From Bradyrhizobiaceae bacterium (GTDB lineage: Bacteria; Pseudomonadota; Alphaproteobacteria; Rhizobiales; Aestuariivirgaceae), in assembly GCA_947475225.1 (NCBI GenBank), contig CANJMQ010000005.1, positions 1 through 64,000 on the forward strand: a DNA stretch of 64,000 nucleotides. The letters are read 5' to 3'. Made by a program: the position numbers and the translations under genes. Positions 19,913 through 28,128 of this stretch are shown one piece after another. The notes beneath the pieces are model-generated. The model ran no database searches. It worked only from the letters and a program-made list of their open reading frames with translations, and was not told where the DNA came from. Positions within the stretch are counted from its first letter, which is position 1, and every line of letters starts with the position of its first letter.

Positions 19913-20524
19913 TTGACCGCCGTGGACGAACACTTGACAGACGATAATGATCCGCTGCTCAGCCGGGCGGCGATTGCGGCTGCGCTGCTCCTTGCCGCGG
20001 TGGTGACGATTGCAGGCTTTCGTCTGCTGCCGCCCGCAGCCGCCGTTGCAACCGGGGTGCTGACCCTGCTCATGGCGCTGATCACGCTGACGGACCTCAG
20101 GCACTTCATCATCCCCAATGCCTTGTCCTATCCCGCCGTTCCACTGGGCATTGCCGCGAATATCGCGGTGTTCCATGCCGATGACTGGATGGCGGGCCTT
20201 ACGGAGAGCCTGCTCGGCGCGGTTCTGGCCGGTGGCAGCTTCTTTCTGCTGCGCGCCATCTGGTTCCGGCTGCGGGGCATTGAGGGGCTGGGGCTGGGCG
20301 ATGTGAAGCTCGCGGCCGTCGCGGGGGCCTGGCTTGGCCCTGCTCTGCTGCCTCCGGCCTGCCTTGCAGCGGCCCTGGCCGGGCTGGCGGCGGTCATCGT
20401 CATGGCCATGCTTCCGGGACGCAAGGTGGAACTGGGCGACCACATCCCCTTTGGCAGTTTCATCGCCCCCGTCATCCTCCTGTTCTGGATCTGGCGCATG
20501 TCTAACGTCGTCTCATTTTGGTGA
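19913..20524 (+). CDS. gspO: Prepilin peptidase (A24 family, GspO)
   Basis: Inner-membrane aspartic protease that trims and possibly methylates the pseudopilins GspG-K encoded nearby. 203 residues, about six membrane segments. The two catalytic aspartates are in 'TLTDLRHFIIPNALSYP' and 'GLGLGDVKLAAVAGAWLG'. The N-terminal zinc-binding/methyltransferase half of large prepilin peptidases is absent, so this is the short CpaA/TadV-sized form. The start is TTG 19913 or GTG 19922. It is followed by gspD in the same direction. Confidence 0.85.
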   Translation: MTAVDEHLTDDNDPLLSRAAIAAALLLAAVVTIAGFRLLPPAAAVATGVLTLLMALITLTDLRHFIIPNALSYPAVPLGIAANIAVFHADDWMAGLTESLLGAVLAGGSFFLLRAIWFRLRGIEGLGLGDVKLAAVAGAWLGPALLPPACLAAALAGLAAVIVMAMLPGRKVELGDHIPFGSFIAPVILLFWIWRMSNVVSFW

Positions 20525-20600
20525 ACACAACAACCCTGGATTAAGGGTTTGATTACCGAATCGACGCATAAGCTTCATCGATCATTAGGTTTTTCTTCAC

Positions 20601-20625
20601 CGGCCGGGGCTGTTGGCCCCGGCCG
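20601..20625 (+). promoter_or_regulatory. 10-bp GC hairpin immediately upstream of the gspD ribosome-binding site
   Basis: CGGCCGGGGC (20601-20610) and GCCCCGGCCG (20616-20625) form a perfect stem with a 5-nt loop, ending two bases before the AGGGAG Shine-Dalgarno of gspD. No U-run follows, so it is not an ordinary terminator. It may affect translation initiation or mRNA ends between gspO and gspD. Structure seen, role inferred. Confidence 0.55.
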
Positions 20626-20639
20626 CAGGGAGTATCGCT

Positions 20640-22841
20640 TTGCCTCCGGCCGGCCTTTTCAACGGCACCAGAAACAATATTTTCCGACTCGCCAGACATG
20701 CCCTTCTGTGCGGCGCAGGTCTTCTGCTGGCGTGCTGCCAAGCGCCCTCCGCCTCGCTGGACAGCACAAACCAGATCGATCTCACCGCGAAGACGCCAAA
20801 AAAGGTGACGAGTCGTGGGAATGGACCGGTCATGCAACCCGCGGCCCAGGCCGCGCGCTATGAGGTTTACCCCGGCGTGAGCACCACGGCCGACGATGAC
20901 GGCGGAAAGCCACCCGCCGGGGTCAGCGAGAAAGAGGATGGCAAATTCACCTTCAACGTCGATGACATGAACGTCAGCGATGCGAGCAAGCTGATCCTCG
21001 GCGAGACGCTTGGCTACAACTACACGATCGACCCAAACCTGCAGGCCAACATCACCATGGTGAGCAACCGGGCGCTCAGCGCGAGGCAGTTGCTCGATAC
21101 CTTTGAAGCCTGCCTCAAGATGGTCAATGCAGCCCTCGTGCAATCAGACGGGAACTTCAAGGTCGTCTTGCAGCAAGCAATGGAAAATGACGCGAACAAC
21201 CTGGATGATGGCAAGAACATCTCACCGGGCTATGGTGTCAGTGCCGTGCCACTGCGCTATGTGGGCCCGAGCGCGATGGTCAACCTGCTCGATGGGTTCA
21301 TGCAGCAGATCGGATCGGCAAAGGCGTGGAACGCCGGCAACATGATCCTGATCCGTGGTCCCGCCTCGCAGCGCCGGTCGCTGGTTGAGGTGGTGCTGAA
21401 CTTCGACATCGACACAATGAGAAACCAGACCTTCGGCATGGCCTCACTCGAGAACGGTCGCGCCGAGGACATCGCCGCACAGGTGTCGAAGGTCTTCGCG
21501 CAGGACAGCGCCAATGCCGGATCCAACGGCCTGAGGATCATCCCGGTGCCAAGCATCAACAGCATGGTCATCATCGCCAATGATCAGGCAAAGGTCCGGC
21601 GCGCCATCACCTGGGTCAGGCGTCTTGACCGGGAGAATCTCGACGCACCCAAATCCTATGTCTATGCGGTGCAAAACGGCAATGCCGTGGATCTGGCGAG
21701 AATCCTGACCGCAACCTATGGCTCAGGCTCTGCCGGAGCGGGAACCACCGCAGAGGTGGCGCCGAATTCGCAGGCGATCGACGTTTCTTCCGGCGGGGCC
21801 ACTCAGGATCAGCAAGGACAGGATCAACAGCAGAATGACATGGGCGGTGTGCCGCAACCACCCGGGGGACAGTCCGGCGACCAGGGCGGAGACACGACGA
21901 CAACCTCAAGCACAGCGCCGACGAACGACGCGGCAAACAATGGCGCCAGCGTTGGTTTGGAAACCTCCGGCATCCGCATCACGCCCATTCCCGCCAACAA
22001 TACATTGCTTATTCGTGCCACGCCCAAGGACTACCGCGAGATTCAGTCGACACTGTCTCAGATCGACCGGCCCTCGACCCAGGTGCTCATCAACACGACG
22101 ATCGCCGAGGTGACGCTGAACGACACCCTGCAATATGGTGTGCAAGCCTATTTCCAGAGCGGCAACTTCAGTTTCGCGCTGACCGACAAGGAGGCGGCGA
22201 CGGGAGACAAGGTGATCAGCCCGAAATATCCTGGCATGAATGTGGTTCTCGGCGGCATCGAGAGTCCACAGGTCGTGGTGGACGCGTTGTCGAAGGTCAC
22301 CAACGTGCGCATTGTATCGTCACCCTCTCTGCTGGTGATGGAGAACGAGGCCGCCACCATCAAGGTCGGCGATCAGGTGCCCATACAGACGCAGACCGAG
22401 ACCACGCAGGGTGGCCAAACGGTGAACTCCTACGAATACCGCGACACCGGCGTGGTTCTGAAAGTGAAGCCGCGCGTCAACGCCAATGGCGTCGTGATGA
22501 TCGACCTCGGGCAAGAACTCTCCGCCGTCCAGAAGCGGACCGGCGTGGGTGACAATCCGCAGTTCTCTCAGCGCACGATCAACAGCAAGGTATCGGTGAA
22601 CGATCAGCAGACCGTGCTGCTCGGCGGACTGATCAACGGCACGGAGGATCGGAGCCGAATCACAGTTCCGGGGGCTGACAAGCTGCCGCTGATCGGCAGG
22701 CTGATCGGTACGACAGGCGGGATCGCCACGCGCACCGAGATGATCGTGTTCATCACGCCGACCATCATCCACAATGGCGAGGATGCAGCACGCACCTCTC
22801 AGAACCTGCGTGACAAGATGAAGAACCTCAATTTCGACTGA
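20640..22841 (+). CDS. gspD: Type II secretion system secretin GspD
   Basis: Forms the outer-membrane secretin ring. 733 residues from TTG 20640, chosen because AGGGAG lies seven bases upstream; an in-frame TTG at 20613 lies inside a hairpin. The signal sequence ends in a lipobox-like 'GLLLACCQAPS', suggesting a lipoprotein. N0 domain about residues 90-170 ('FNVDDMNVSDASKLILGETL'), N1-N3 repeats to about 500, a long Gln/Gly/Thr-rich insert near 380-430, then the secretin domain ('VRIVSSPSLLVMENEAATIK', 'ADKLPLIGRLIG', 'TEMIVFITPTII'). Converges on the leftward gsp operon with an 8-bp gap. Confidence 0.95.
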   Translation: MPPAGLFNGTRNNIFRLARHALLCGAGLLLACCQAPSASLDSTNQIDLTAKTPKKVTSRGNGPVMQPAAQAARYEVYPGVSTTADDDGGKPPAGVSEKEDGKFTFNVDDMNVSDASKLILGETLGYNYTIDPNLQANITMVSNRALSARQLLDTFEACLKMVNAALVQSDGNFKVVLQQAMENDANNLDDGKNISPGYGVSAVPLRYVGPSAMVNLLDGFMQQIGSAKAWNAGNMILIRGPASQRRSLVEVVLNFDIDTMRNQTFGMASLENGRAEDIAAQVSKVFAQDSANAGSNGLRIIPVPSINSMVIIANDQAKVRRAITWVRRLDRENLDAPKSYVYAVQNGNAVDLARILTATYGSGSAGAGTTAEVAPNSQAIDVSSGGATQDQQGQDQQQNDMGGVPQPPGGQSGDQGGDTTTTSSTAPTNDAANNGASVGLETSGIRITPIPANNTLLIRATPKDYREIQSTLSQIDRPSTQVLINTTIAEVTLNDTLQYGVQAYFQSGNFSFALTDKEAATGDKVISPKYPGMNVVLGGIESPQVVVDALSKVTNVRIVSSPSLLVMENEAATIKVGDQVPIQTQTETTQGGQTVNSYEYRDTGVVLKVKPRVNANGVVMIDLGQELSAVQKRTGVGDNPQFSQRTINSKVSVNDQQTVLLGGLINGTEDRSRITVPGADKLPLIGRLIGTTGGIATRTEMIVFITPTIIHNGEDAARTSQNLRDKMKNLNFD

Positions 22842-22849
22842 GGCCGCCG

Positions 22850-23551
22850 CTAGCCACCGGTACTTGGCGGAAGCGTGTGCTGCTCCGGCAGGGGCGGCTG
22901 ACCAGCGCGCTGCCTGGGCTGTGGCATCGGCAAGGGCAGCGGCAATGGCTGGTTCTGTCCTGGAATCACCGAGCCGGATTGCCCCTCCTCGCCCGATGGC
23001 GCCGCGTCGGTATTGGCGAAAAGGCCATAGGTAAAGGCATTGTCCGGTGTGCCGATGGCCACGGTACGTTCACCGATATCGACGACGCTCCAACTGTCCA
23101 CACCCTCGCCCTTGCGGAGATAGACCACGTCACCACTGGACGCGATGCGCACCGCCGCAATGCGTCCGTCAGGACCGGACGATACGCCAAGCAGCTTGTA
23201 ATCATCGGGACCAGGACCCTGTGGCACAGGCGGAGGCGGAGGCGGAGGCTGCTCAACGGCCGGCTGCTCAACGACCGGCGGCGGCGTGTTCACCGGTTCT
23301 GGCGGCCGCGGGTGGCGCGACGGGTTGAACAACGGCCGGTCCACGATGGCCTGGAAGGTTGCTGGATCCAGATCCTGCAGGGGATTGAGCTTCACCGGCA
23401 CACTGCGCGGTACGGCTATGTCGGGGGCTGATACATTGACGCCACTGCCTGATGGCAATGGGCCAAGGCCCTGGTATGCGAGATAACCGCCAAGAACGGC
23501 GGCAACCGCTGTCATGCCTGCCAGGCGCCTGTTCAAGGCTGCACCCTCCAT
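22850..23551 (-). CDS. Type II secretion GspC/GspN-like inner-membrane protein
   Basis: 233 residues. One N-terminal membrane segment ('MTAVAAVLGGYLAYQGLG'), then 'FQAIVDRPLFNPSRHPRPPE' (the homology-region start of GspC/GspN), a Pro-rich linker, and a beta-rich HR-like domain ('YKLLGVSSGPDGRIAAVRIA', 'GVDSWSVVDIGERTVAI'). No PDZ domain; the C-terminus is Pro/Gln-rich. It probably links the inner-membrane platform to GspD. It overlaps gspM by 19 bp and is the last gene of the leftward operon. Naming as GspC or GspN is uncertain. Confidence 0.78.
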   Translation of the reverse strand: MEGAALNRRLAGMTAVAAVLGGYLAYQGLGPLPSGSGVNVSAPDIAVPRSVPVKLNPLQDLDPATFQAIVDRPLFNPSRHPRPPEPVNTPPPVVEQPAVEQPPPPPPPVPQGPGPDDYKLLGVSSGPDGRIAAVRIASSGDVVYLRKGEGVDSWSVVDIGERTVAIGTPDNAFTYGLFANTDAAPSGEEGQSGSVIPGQNQPLPLPLPMPQPRQRAGQPPLPEQHTLPPSTGG

Positions 23552-24111
23552 CCATAGGCCTCGATGCGGACCGTCATGCGCAGGGATTCCGAAGGATATT
23601 CATCGCCCTCCCCCTCGGCCGACGCGGGCTGGATTTCGAGGCCTGTGACGAACATGACGGGAAGCCGCGACTCGACGTCGGCGAGGAAGTTCCGAAGTTG
23701 CTCGATGCTGCCTTCGGCATCGACATTCAGGCGATAGGGCAACGCGCCTTCGCCGTCACCGGTGTCGACCGGCTGCATGCGCTTCACTTCGAGCCCCGCT
23801 GCCGTGGCGGCATCGCCAGCGATGCTCTGGAATTTCGCGAAGGCAAGACCTGGCGTCGCGCCATCGAGAAACATCGGCGCCACCTCATCGGCTGCCGTGA
23901 GGCGCGTCGTTCCGTCACTCGCTGCCTTGGCGGTACGGGCAACCACCATGTCATGCTCCGCCTCGGCCTGCCGCAGTCGATCCGCGGCAGCGGAGTGCCA
24001 GGCCAGCAGCAAATAGGCGGCAACAACCAATGCAAGCAAAACGACGGCGAGAACCGCCACGCCCCTGCGAGCATCCGCTGATAGCTCCCTGGTGGCGCTC
24101 AGAAGGGTCAT
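23533..24111 (-). CDS. gspM: Type II secretion inner-membrane platform protein GspM
   Basis: 192 residues. One N-terminal membrane segment ('AVLAVVLLALVVAAYLLLAW') preceded by a short cytoplasmic tail, a periplasmic coiled coil, and a ferredoxin-like domain ('LPYRLNVDAEGSIEQLRNFL', 'LPVMFVTGLEIQPA'). This is the usual GspM build. It is separated from gspL by 488 bp that hold an opposite-strand gene, so the usual gspL-gspM coupling is broken here. Confidence 0.82.
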   Translation of the reverse strand: MTLLSATRELSADARRGVAVLAVVLLALVVAAYLLLAWHSAAADRLRQAEAEHDMVVARTAKAASDGTTRLTAADEVAPMFLDGATPGLAFAKFQSIAGDAATAAGLEVKRMQPVDTGDGEGALPYRLNVDAEGSIEQLRNFLADVESRLPVMFVTGLEIQPASAEGEGDEYPSESLRMTVRIEAYGWRVQP

Positions 24112-24147
24112 AGCGTCACCAGTCTGCCGGCACCGCGCGCGTCGACA

Positions 24148-24585
24148 ATGACGGTCACTCCGGCTATGACGTATCGCATGCTGCCCCTGACCATCCGCTC
24201 ACCCATGCCGCTGGCCCTCATGGCTATGGCCGTTCTGGCCTGCCCAAAACTTGCACGGGCGGAAACCCTCGACTGTCTCATCAGCCGCGGAAACCTGTGC
24301 TTCTCGACTGGTTGTGACAATAGCGGCAAGTCCCAGCGCATGCTGCTGGACCTTGCGGCCGGCACCTATAAACTGTGCCCCAGTCGCTACTCCGACCAAG
24401 GTTGTACCGAGGCGCCGATGCAGTTTGACATCCGCGAAACGGCAATCGTCGGCGTCAGCAAGGACGGTCCGGAAATCTCGGCCCGCGCAGTATTCATGAA
24501 CCGGGCGACGGGTGCGCTCAGCACCTCGCTTCTGGCAGCAGGCATGTCCGGCGTAGACTTCGGCAGTTGCGAGATCCCGCGCTAG
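24148..24585 (+). CDS. Small secreted Cys-containing protein of unknown function
   Basis: 145 residues, coded antisense in the gap between gspL and gspM. A signal peptide is clear ('MPLALMAMAVLACPKLARA', cleavage before ETLDC). The mature part, about 107 residues, has six cysteines (in 'TLDCLISRGNLCFSTGCDNS', 'YKLCPSRYSDQGCTEAP' and 'DFGSCEIPR'), which suggests disulfides. The start could be 24148, 24166 or 24178; none has a strong ribosome-binding site. Leftward frames across the same bases lack any protein-like character. Its position suggests a link to type II secretion, perhaps as a substrate, but that is inference. Confidence 0.65.
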   Translation: MTVTPAMTYRMLPLTIRSPMPLALMAMAVLACPKLARAETLDCLISRGNLCFSTGCDNSGKSQRMLLDLAAGTYKLCPSRYSDQGCTEAPMQFDIRETAIVGVSKDGPEISARAVFMNRATGALSTSLLAAGMSGVDFGSCEIPR

Positions 24586-24599
24586 CGCGGTCGGCCTGC

Positions 24600-25688
24600 T
24601 CATGGCGCGGCCTCCGGGGGGGGGGCTTTCTCAAGAGTTACAATGAGCGAAAAGCTATCGGAGTTGCTGTTCTGATCGAGCTCGGTTGCCGCGGCGAAAT
24701 TCACGCTCTGGAAATCTGGAGAGGCTTCGAGAACCTGGATGAGGCCAGGAACGCCACTGCCCTGCCCCTTGATGGTCAACTGATCGCCTTCGAGCGTCAG
24801 TGCCACCAGATGCACGGTGTCCGGCAGCAGGTTTGACACCTCGTTGAGAACGGCCACGGCGGAAAGCCGCTCCCGCCGCGCCTGATGGAGCCGGTTGGCG
24901 GCGGACACCAGCGGTGTCTCCCCCGCCGGCGCACCGCCCGGTTTCAGCGATGCCATGAGGCTGGCTGACTCGCCATCCAAGCGCGAGGCCTCCGAAGACG
25001 TGCGGTAGACCCAGAACAGGCCAAGGAGCAGAAGCAGAAACAGCGCAGCAGCGGCAAGTTTCGCCAACTGCGCTGCACGGATGCGCGCGGCGCGTCGAAC
25101 GTCGTCGCCACCCAGTTCGATTGCAACGGCGTGGCCATCCGGCAAGACGACGGAAAGGGCCTTCACCTCCACACCTGAGTTACGCAGCATGGCGGCGAGG
25201 TCATCAAGAAGAGCGCGACTCACCACCGCAACATCGACCGAAACATGTTGCGGATCGCCGGCGACCGGGGAGACGCGCATTCCGTAAAGGCACTGCGCGA
25301 GAGGCCATGGTGCGAGGCTTTCCACCTTGTTGCGGACGATCGCGCGCAGCACATCGTGCGGTTGCTGCGGCAACATGATCTGCTGGCTGATCGACTGGTC
25401 CGCGGCAAAGCTGAGTTCAACCTCACGGCCAATTCCGCCAGGCAGCCTCTGGATGATGTCCTGTAAGGCCTGCTGCGAGCGGCCAGGCGCGCTGAGCAGC
25501 AGTTCTCGGGTCGCTCCCCTCACACCCAGGGCATCGATGCCGCCGGAGCGCACCAGCAGTTCCATGGCAGGATGTTCGCCAGAGGCGCGGCGTAGCGCCA
25601 GTTCCTCAGCCAACGCCAGCACCGGGCCGGTTAGACCGTTCCAGATGCTGGCGACGGAAAAGGTCATGTTCCTGTCGTCCATCGTCAT
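24600..25688 (-). CDS. gspL: Type II secretion inner-membrane platform protein GspL
   Basis: 362 residues. N-terminal actin-like cytoplasmic domain (about 1-190; 'LPQQPHDVLRAIVRNKVESL'), one membrane segment ('LAKLAAAALFLLLLLGLFWV', about 225-245), and a periplasmic PilN-like domain ('VLNEVSNLLPDTVHLVALTL'). The N-terminal part recruits GspE in known systems. ATG 25688 overlaps the gspK stop (ATGA) and has GGAGGAAGA upstream. The last codons contain a run of ten C on the coding strand (24625-24616), encoding 'KAPPPEAAP'. Confidence 0.85.
   Translation of the reverse strand: MTMDDRNMTFSVASIWNGLTGPVLALAEELALRRASGEHPAMELLVRSGGIDALGVRGATRELLLSAPGRSQQALQDIIQRLPGGIGREVELSFAADQSISQQIMLPQQPHDVLRAIVRNKVESLAPWPLAQCLYGMRVSPVAGDPQHVSVDVAVVSRALLDDLAAMLRNSGVEVKALSVVLPDGHAVAIELGGDDVRRAARIRAAQLAKLAAAALFLLLLLGLFWVYRTSSEASRLDGESASLMASLKPGGAPAGETPLVSAANRLHQARRERLSAVAVLNEVSNLLPDTVHLVALTLEGDQLTIKGQGSGVPGLIQVLEASPDFQSVNFAAATELDQNSNSDSFSLIVTLEKAPPPEAAP
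24616..24625. repeat. Ten-base homopolymer (G10 on + strand) in the 3' end of gspL
   Basis: Ten consecutive G on the plus strand, within the last nine sense codons of gspL. Length changes would alter only the last few residues and move the stop codon. It could be a slippage site or a sequencing-sensitive position. Confidence 0.9.
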
Positions 25689-26632
25689 TCTTCCTCCAGG
25701 GCCAGCGTGCCGAAGGGCATCTGTCCCTCCGGCAGGAGGCGCACCACGGCGCGCGCGTCACTGCCGGGCAAAATGCCGGGCCCGCCATCGAGTTTCACAT
25801 CGACCATGAAGACGCGCGGCTCCTTCACGGTGAGCAGTCCCGGCAGGCGCTGGATAAGCTGCTGCAGTCTGCTGTCCGATGTGCCGGTGCCAAGTTTTCT
25901 CGCCATCTCGATATTCGAAATATCCTGCTCCGTCATTCCAGGTATGGACTGCAGCACCTGATCGGGCGCTGCAAGCGGATTTATCTCGCCGGTCGGATTA
26001 TAGACGGTAAGCCCCGCCCCCAGCGCCTGCGCATCGTCGGACGAAATACCGAGCAGGCCCGGCAGCTGGTCCACCGCCAGGAAAATGATGGGAACGGGGG
26101 GTTGCTTGGCCTTGTCGACCGTCGGTTGGGCGGTGGCCGCACTGCCGGCGGGAACCGCCGCCTGCTTGGGCGGGGTTGGCTGCGGCTGGGCTGCAGCCTG
26201 CTCGGGAGCAGCCGCCTTGCGCAGCTTGGTAATCTTTTCGGCGAGCCCATCGGCAGCCTTGCCGAGGCCACTGAACCGGGCAACCTCCTCGATGAGCTTG
26301 GGATCAGAGCGGTTGAGATCGATATAGCCAGCAGCATCGCGCAGCGTCACGGTGGCCGATACGCCGCCGCCGAGATCGACCGGAACCTCCTCACCTGATA
26401 ACGACAGGCGCTGTTTTTCCGGCGTTGCGAGAATCAGGGCTTTGGCAGCCTCGATACCGGAGCGCAGTGCGAGATGAGATGAGAGGCGGCGCTGCTCCAA
26501 CTGCTCATTGCCGATGCCGGAGCGTGTAAGCGCCGCAGCCGCGACCACCATCACGGCCATGATGGCCACGGCGAGCAGGACAGCGATCAGGATGATGCCG
26601 CGCTCACGGGCCTGTGCCGGAGCGCGCGTCAT
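25685..26632 (-). CDS. gspK: Type II secretion minor pseudopilin GspK
   Basis: 315 residues. The prepilin leader is 'RERGIILIAVLLAVAIMAVM', with the Glu+5 replaced by a non-acidic residue as expected for GspK, the pseudopilus tip. The large globular domain follows ('GYIDLNRSDPKLIEEVARFS', 'IFLAVDQLPGLLGIS', 'LNTA'-like 'INPLAAPDQVLQSIPG'), interrupted by an Ala/Pro/Gln-rich insert (about 145-175). Overlaps gspJ and gspL by ATGA. Confidence 0.88.
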   Translation of the reverse strand: MTRAPAQARERGIILIAVLLAVAIMAVMVVAAAALTRSGIGNEQLEQRRLSSHLALRSGIEAAKALILATPEKQRLSLSGEEVPVDLGGGVSATVTLRDAAGYIDLNRSDPKLIEEVARFSGLGKAADGLAEKITKLRKAAAPEQAAAQPQPTPPKQAAVPAGSAATAQPTVDKAKQPPVPIIFLAVDQLPGLLGISSDDAQALGAGLTVYNPTGEINPLAAPDQVLQSIPGMTEQDISNIEMARKLGTGTSDSRLQQLIQRLPGLLTVKEPRVFMVDVKLDGGPGILPGSDARAVVRLLPEGQMPFGTLALEEE

Positions 26633-27324
26633 TGTGTCGTTTCCTTTGCATCAGCCGTACCACAGCGCGCCTCATGGTTTCCGGCACAGTCAACCTCGGA
26701 ATCGATCGCCAGAGATTGCACGTAGCCCGGCACGCGCAGCCGGCCGGTGGCATTGTTGGTGACAGTAAGGCGGATCTGCTCCGGCATGACCTCGGCCGCC
26801 TTCCAGCTGCTGCTCCACTCACGCTGGCCTGAGCGCTGGGCGCGATAGGCGAAGGCAATGTCAAAGGGACCCGAAAGCAGCACCACGGGGTCGCGCCACT
26901 GCGGCAGAGCAGCATTGCTCCCGTTGGGCAGAGGTGCGCGCTCGCGGAGCAGCGTGGCCTGACCATCCTTTTCGCGGACGCTGAGTCGAACAAGATAGAG
27001 CCCAGGCTCTTCCAGCGCTTCCTGCTCGCGGAGCGGATAAACCATTGCATCCGCACCGCCGTCGAAAACATAACCCGTGAACTGATCCGGTGGAGCGGGT
27101 CGCCGGATCTTGGCGATGCGTGCCACGTCGCGGCTGAAGATATCGACCGCAGCACCGATTTCCGACTGCTCACCGAGGCTCCGCCGCGTTCGGTCCGTGC
27201 CCTTGCCCACAGCCGACATTGCCATATTGAGCGAGACGAGAATGAGCGAGGCCAATACCAGTCCAGCCAGCACTTCGATAAGCGTGAAGCCGGCGTCGCA
27301 GCGCGATGTGAGGTTGGGCTTCAT
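26629..27324 (-). CDS. gspJ: Type II secretion minor pseudopilin GspJ
   Basis: 231 residues from ATG 27324, which overlaps the gspI stop (ATGA). The prepilin motif is 'CDAGFTLIEVLAGLVLASLI' with Gly-1, Phe+1 and Glu+5. The globular part holds 'IDIFSRDVARIAKIRRP'-like sequence (read AVDIFSRDVARIAKI) and 'PEQIRLTVTNNATGRLRVPG', typical of GspJ. Processed by the prepilin peptidase encoded at 19913. Confidence 0.87.
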   Translation of the reverse strand: MKPNLTSRCDAGFTLIEVLAGLVLASLILVSLNMAMSAVGKGTDRTRRSLGEQSEIGAAVDIFSRDVARIAKIRRPAPPDQFTGYVFDGGADAMVYPLREQEALEEPGLYLVRLSVREKDGQATLLRERAPLPNGSNAALPQWRDPVVLLSGPFDIAFAYRAQRSGQREWSSSWKAAEVMPEQIRLTVTNNATGRLRVPGYVQSLAIDSEVDCAGNHEARCGTADAKETTQ

Positions 27325-27695
27325 CGGCTGAGCTTCAGGGCCGTGCCGGTGACGTCGCCGCCCCTGCCCCAACCCACATTCGCCGTGAGGCGGTACATCC
27401 GGAAGGGTCCGTCAAGCTTGGCAGGTGCTGGGACAGGCTCGATGAGGAGTTGCCAGTGGTAGGGACCCGAGTTGCCCTCGCGCTGGGCAGGTGCGGTTTG
27501 TGCCGCCGCCAGCTCGTCTTCAAGGATCGACTGCAGGATCAGGCGGGCGCCAAGATGCTGGTCGAGCATACTGGCGCCTTTGAGCGCACCTCCCACGCCT
27601 CCGGTGAGCACGGCGATGGCGCTGGCAGCTACCGCCAGCGCACACAGCACCTCCACAAGCGAGAAGCCTGCCTGATTTTCAGAGGGCCTGGACAT
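27321..27695 (-). CDS. gspI: Type II secretion minor pseudopilin GspI
   Basis: 124 residues. Prepilin motif 'NQAGFSLVEVLCALAVAASA' with Gly-1, Phe+1 and Glu+5, then the small GspI globular domain ('LGARLILQSILEDELAAAQT', 'YHWQLLIEPVP'). ATG 27695 lies inside the end of gspH (17-bp overlap); a GTG at 27701 would add two residues. Coupled to gspJ by ATGA. Confidence 0.85.
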   Translation of the reverse strand: MSRPSENQAGFSLVEVLCALAVAASAIAVLTGGVGGALKGASMLDQHLGARLILQSILEDELAAAQTAPAQREGNSGPYHWQLLIEPVPAPAKLDGPFRMYRLTANVGWGRGGDVTGTALKLSR

Positions 27696-28128
27696 CGGCA
27701 CGCCCCGTCAGCCAGTTGATGTGGAGACCATAGCTGCGGCCGCGGAACCCGAAGGCAAGTTCGCCGCCGCTCGATGATCCGGAAGGAAAGAAACGGACGG
27801 CGGGTAGCCCTCCATTCTTGGGAACCGCGACCTTCGCGTCGAGTGAAAGGCCTTGCGGCATCTCCAGCGAGCGGCCACCCTCGAGACTGAGCCGCCGCCT
27901 CTTGATGTCGATGATCACCGCCGTCTGGGAATGACTCTCGATGGCCTGGGTGCGGGCATCGCGAAACAGCGCCTCAGCATCGACGATGAAGGAGCGCGCC
28001 CGGGCCGACTCGAGGCTGGCCCGGCCAATAGACATGACGGCGGTCGCGGACAGCGCCATGATCACCAGCACCGCCAGCAGTTCGAGCAGGGTGAAGCCTG
28101 CCTGTGCCTCAGTTCGAGACGTCGGCAT
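27679..28128 (-). CDS. gspH: Type II secretion minor pseudopilin GspH
   Basis: 149 residues from ATG 28128, giving a normal short leader before 'AQAGFTLLELLAVLVIMALS' (Gly-1, Phe+1, Glu+5). The body matches GspH/FimT-like folds ('ALFRDARTQAIESHSQTAVI', 'IRFFPSGSS'-like VRFFPSGSSSGGELAF). The frame is open further upstream but would run through gspG. Overlaps gspG by 20 bp and gspI by 17 bp. Confidence 0.86.
   Translation of the reverse strand: MPTSRTEAQAGFTLLELLAVLVIMALSATAVMSIGRASLESARARSFIVDAEALFRDARTQAIESHSQTAVIIDIKRRRLSLEGGRSLEMPQGLSLDAKVAVPKNGGLPAVRFFPSGSSSGGELAFGFRGRSYGLHINWLTGRADVQAL

Noticed and set aside
24108-24365. An 85-codon minus-strand frame whose stop overlaps the gspM start (ATGA)
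   Set aside because: The overlap looks like coupling, but the sequence is Arg/Met-rich with no domain, and the opposite strand has a clear signal peptide.
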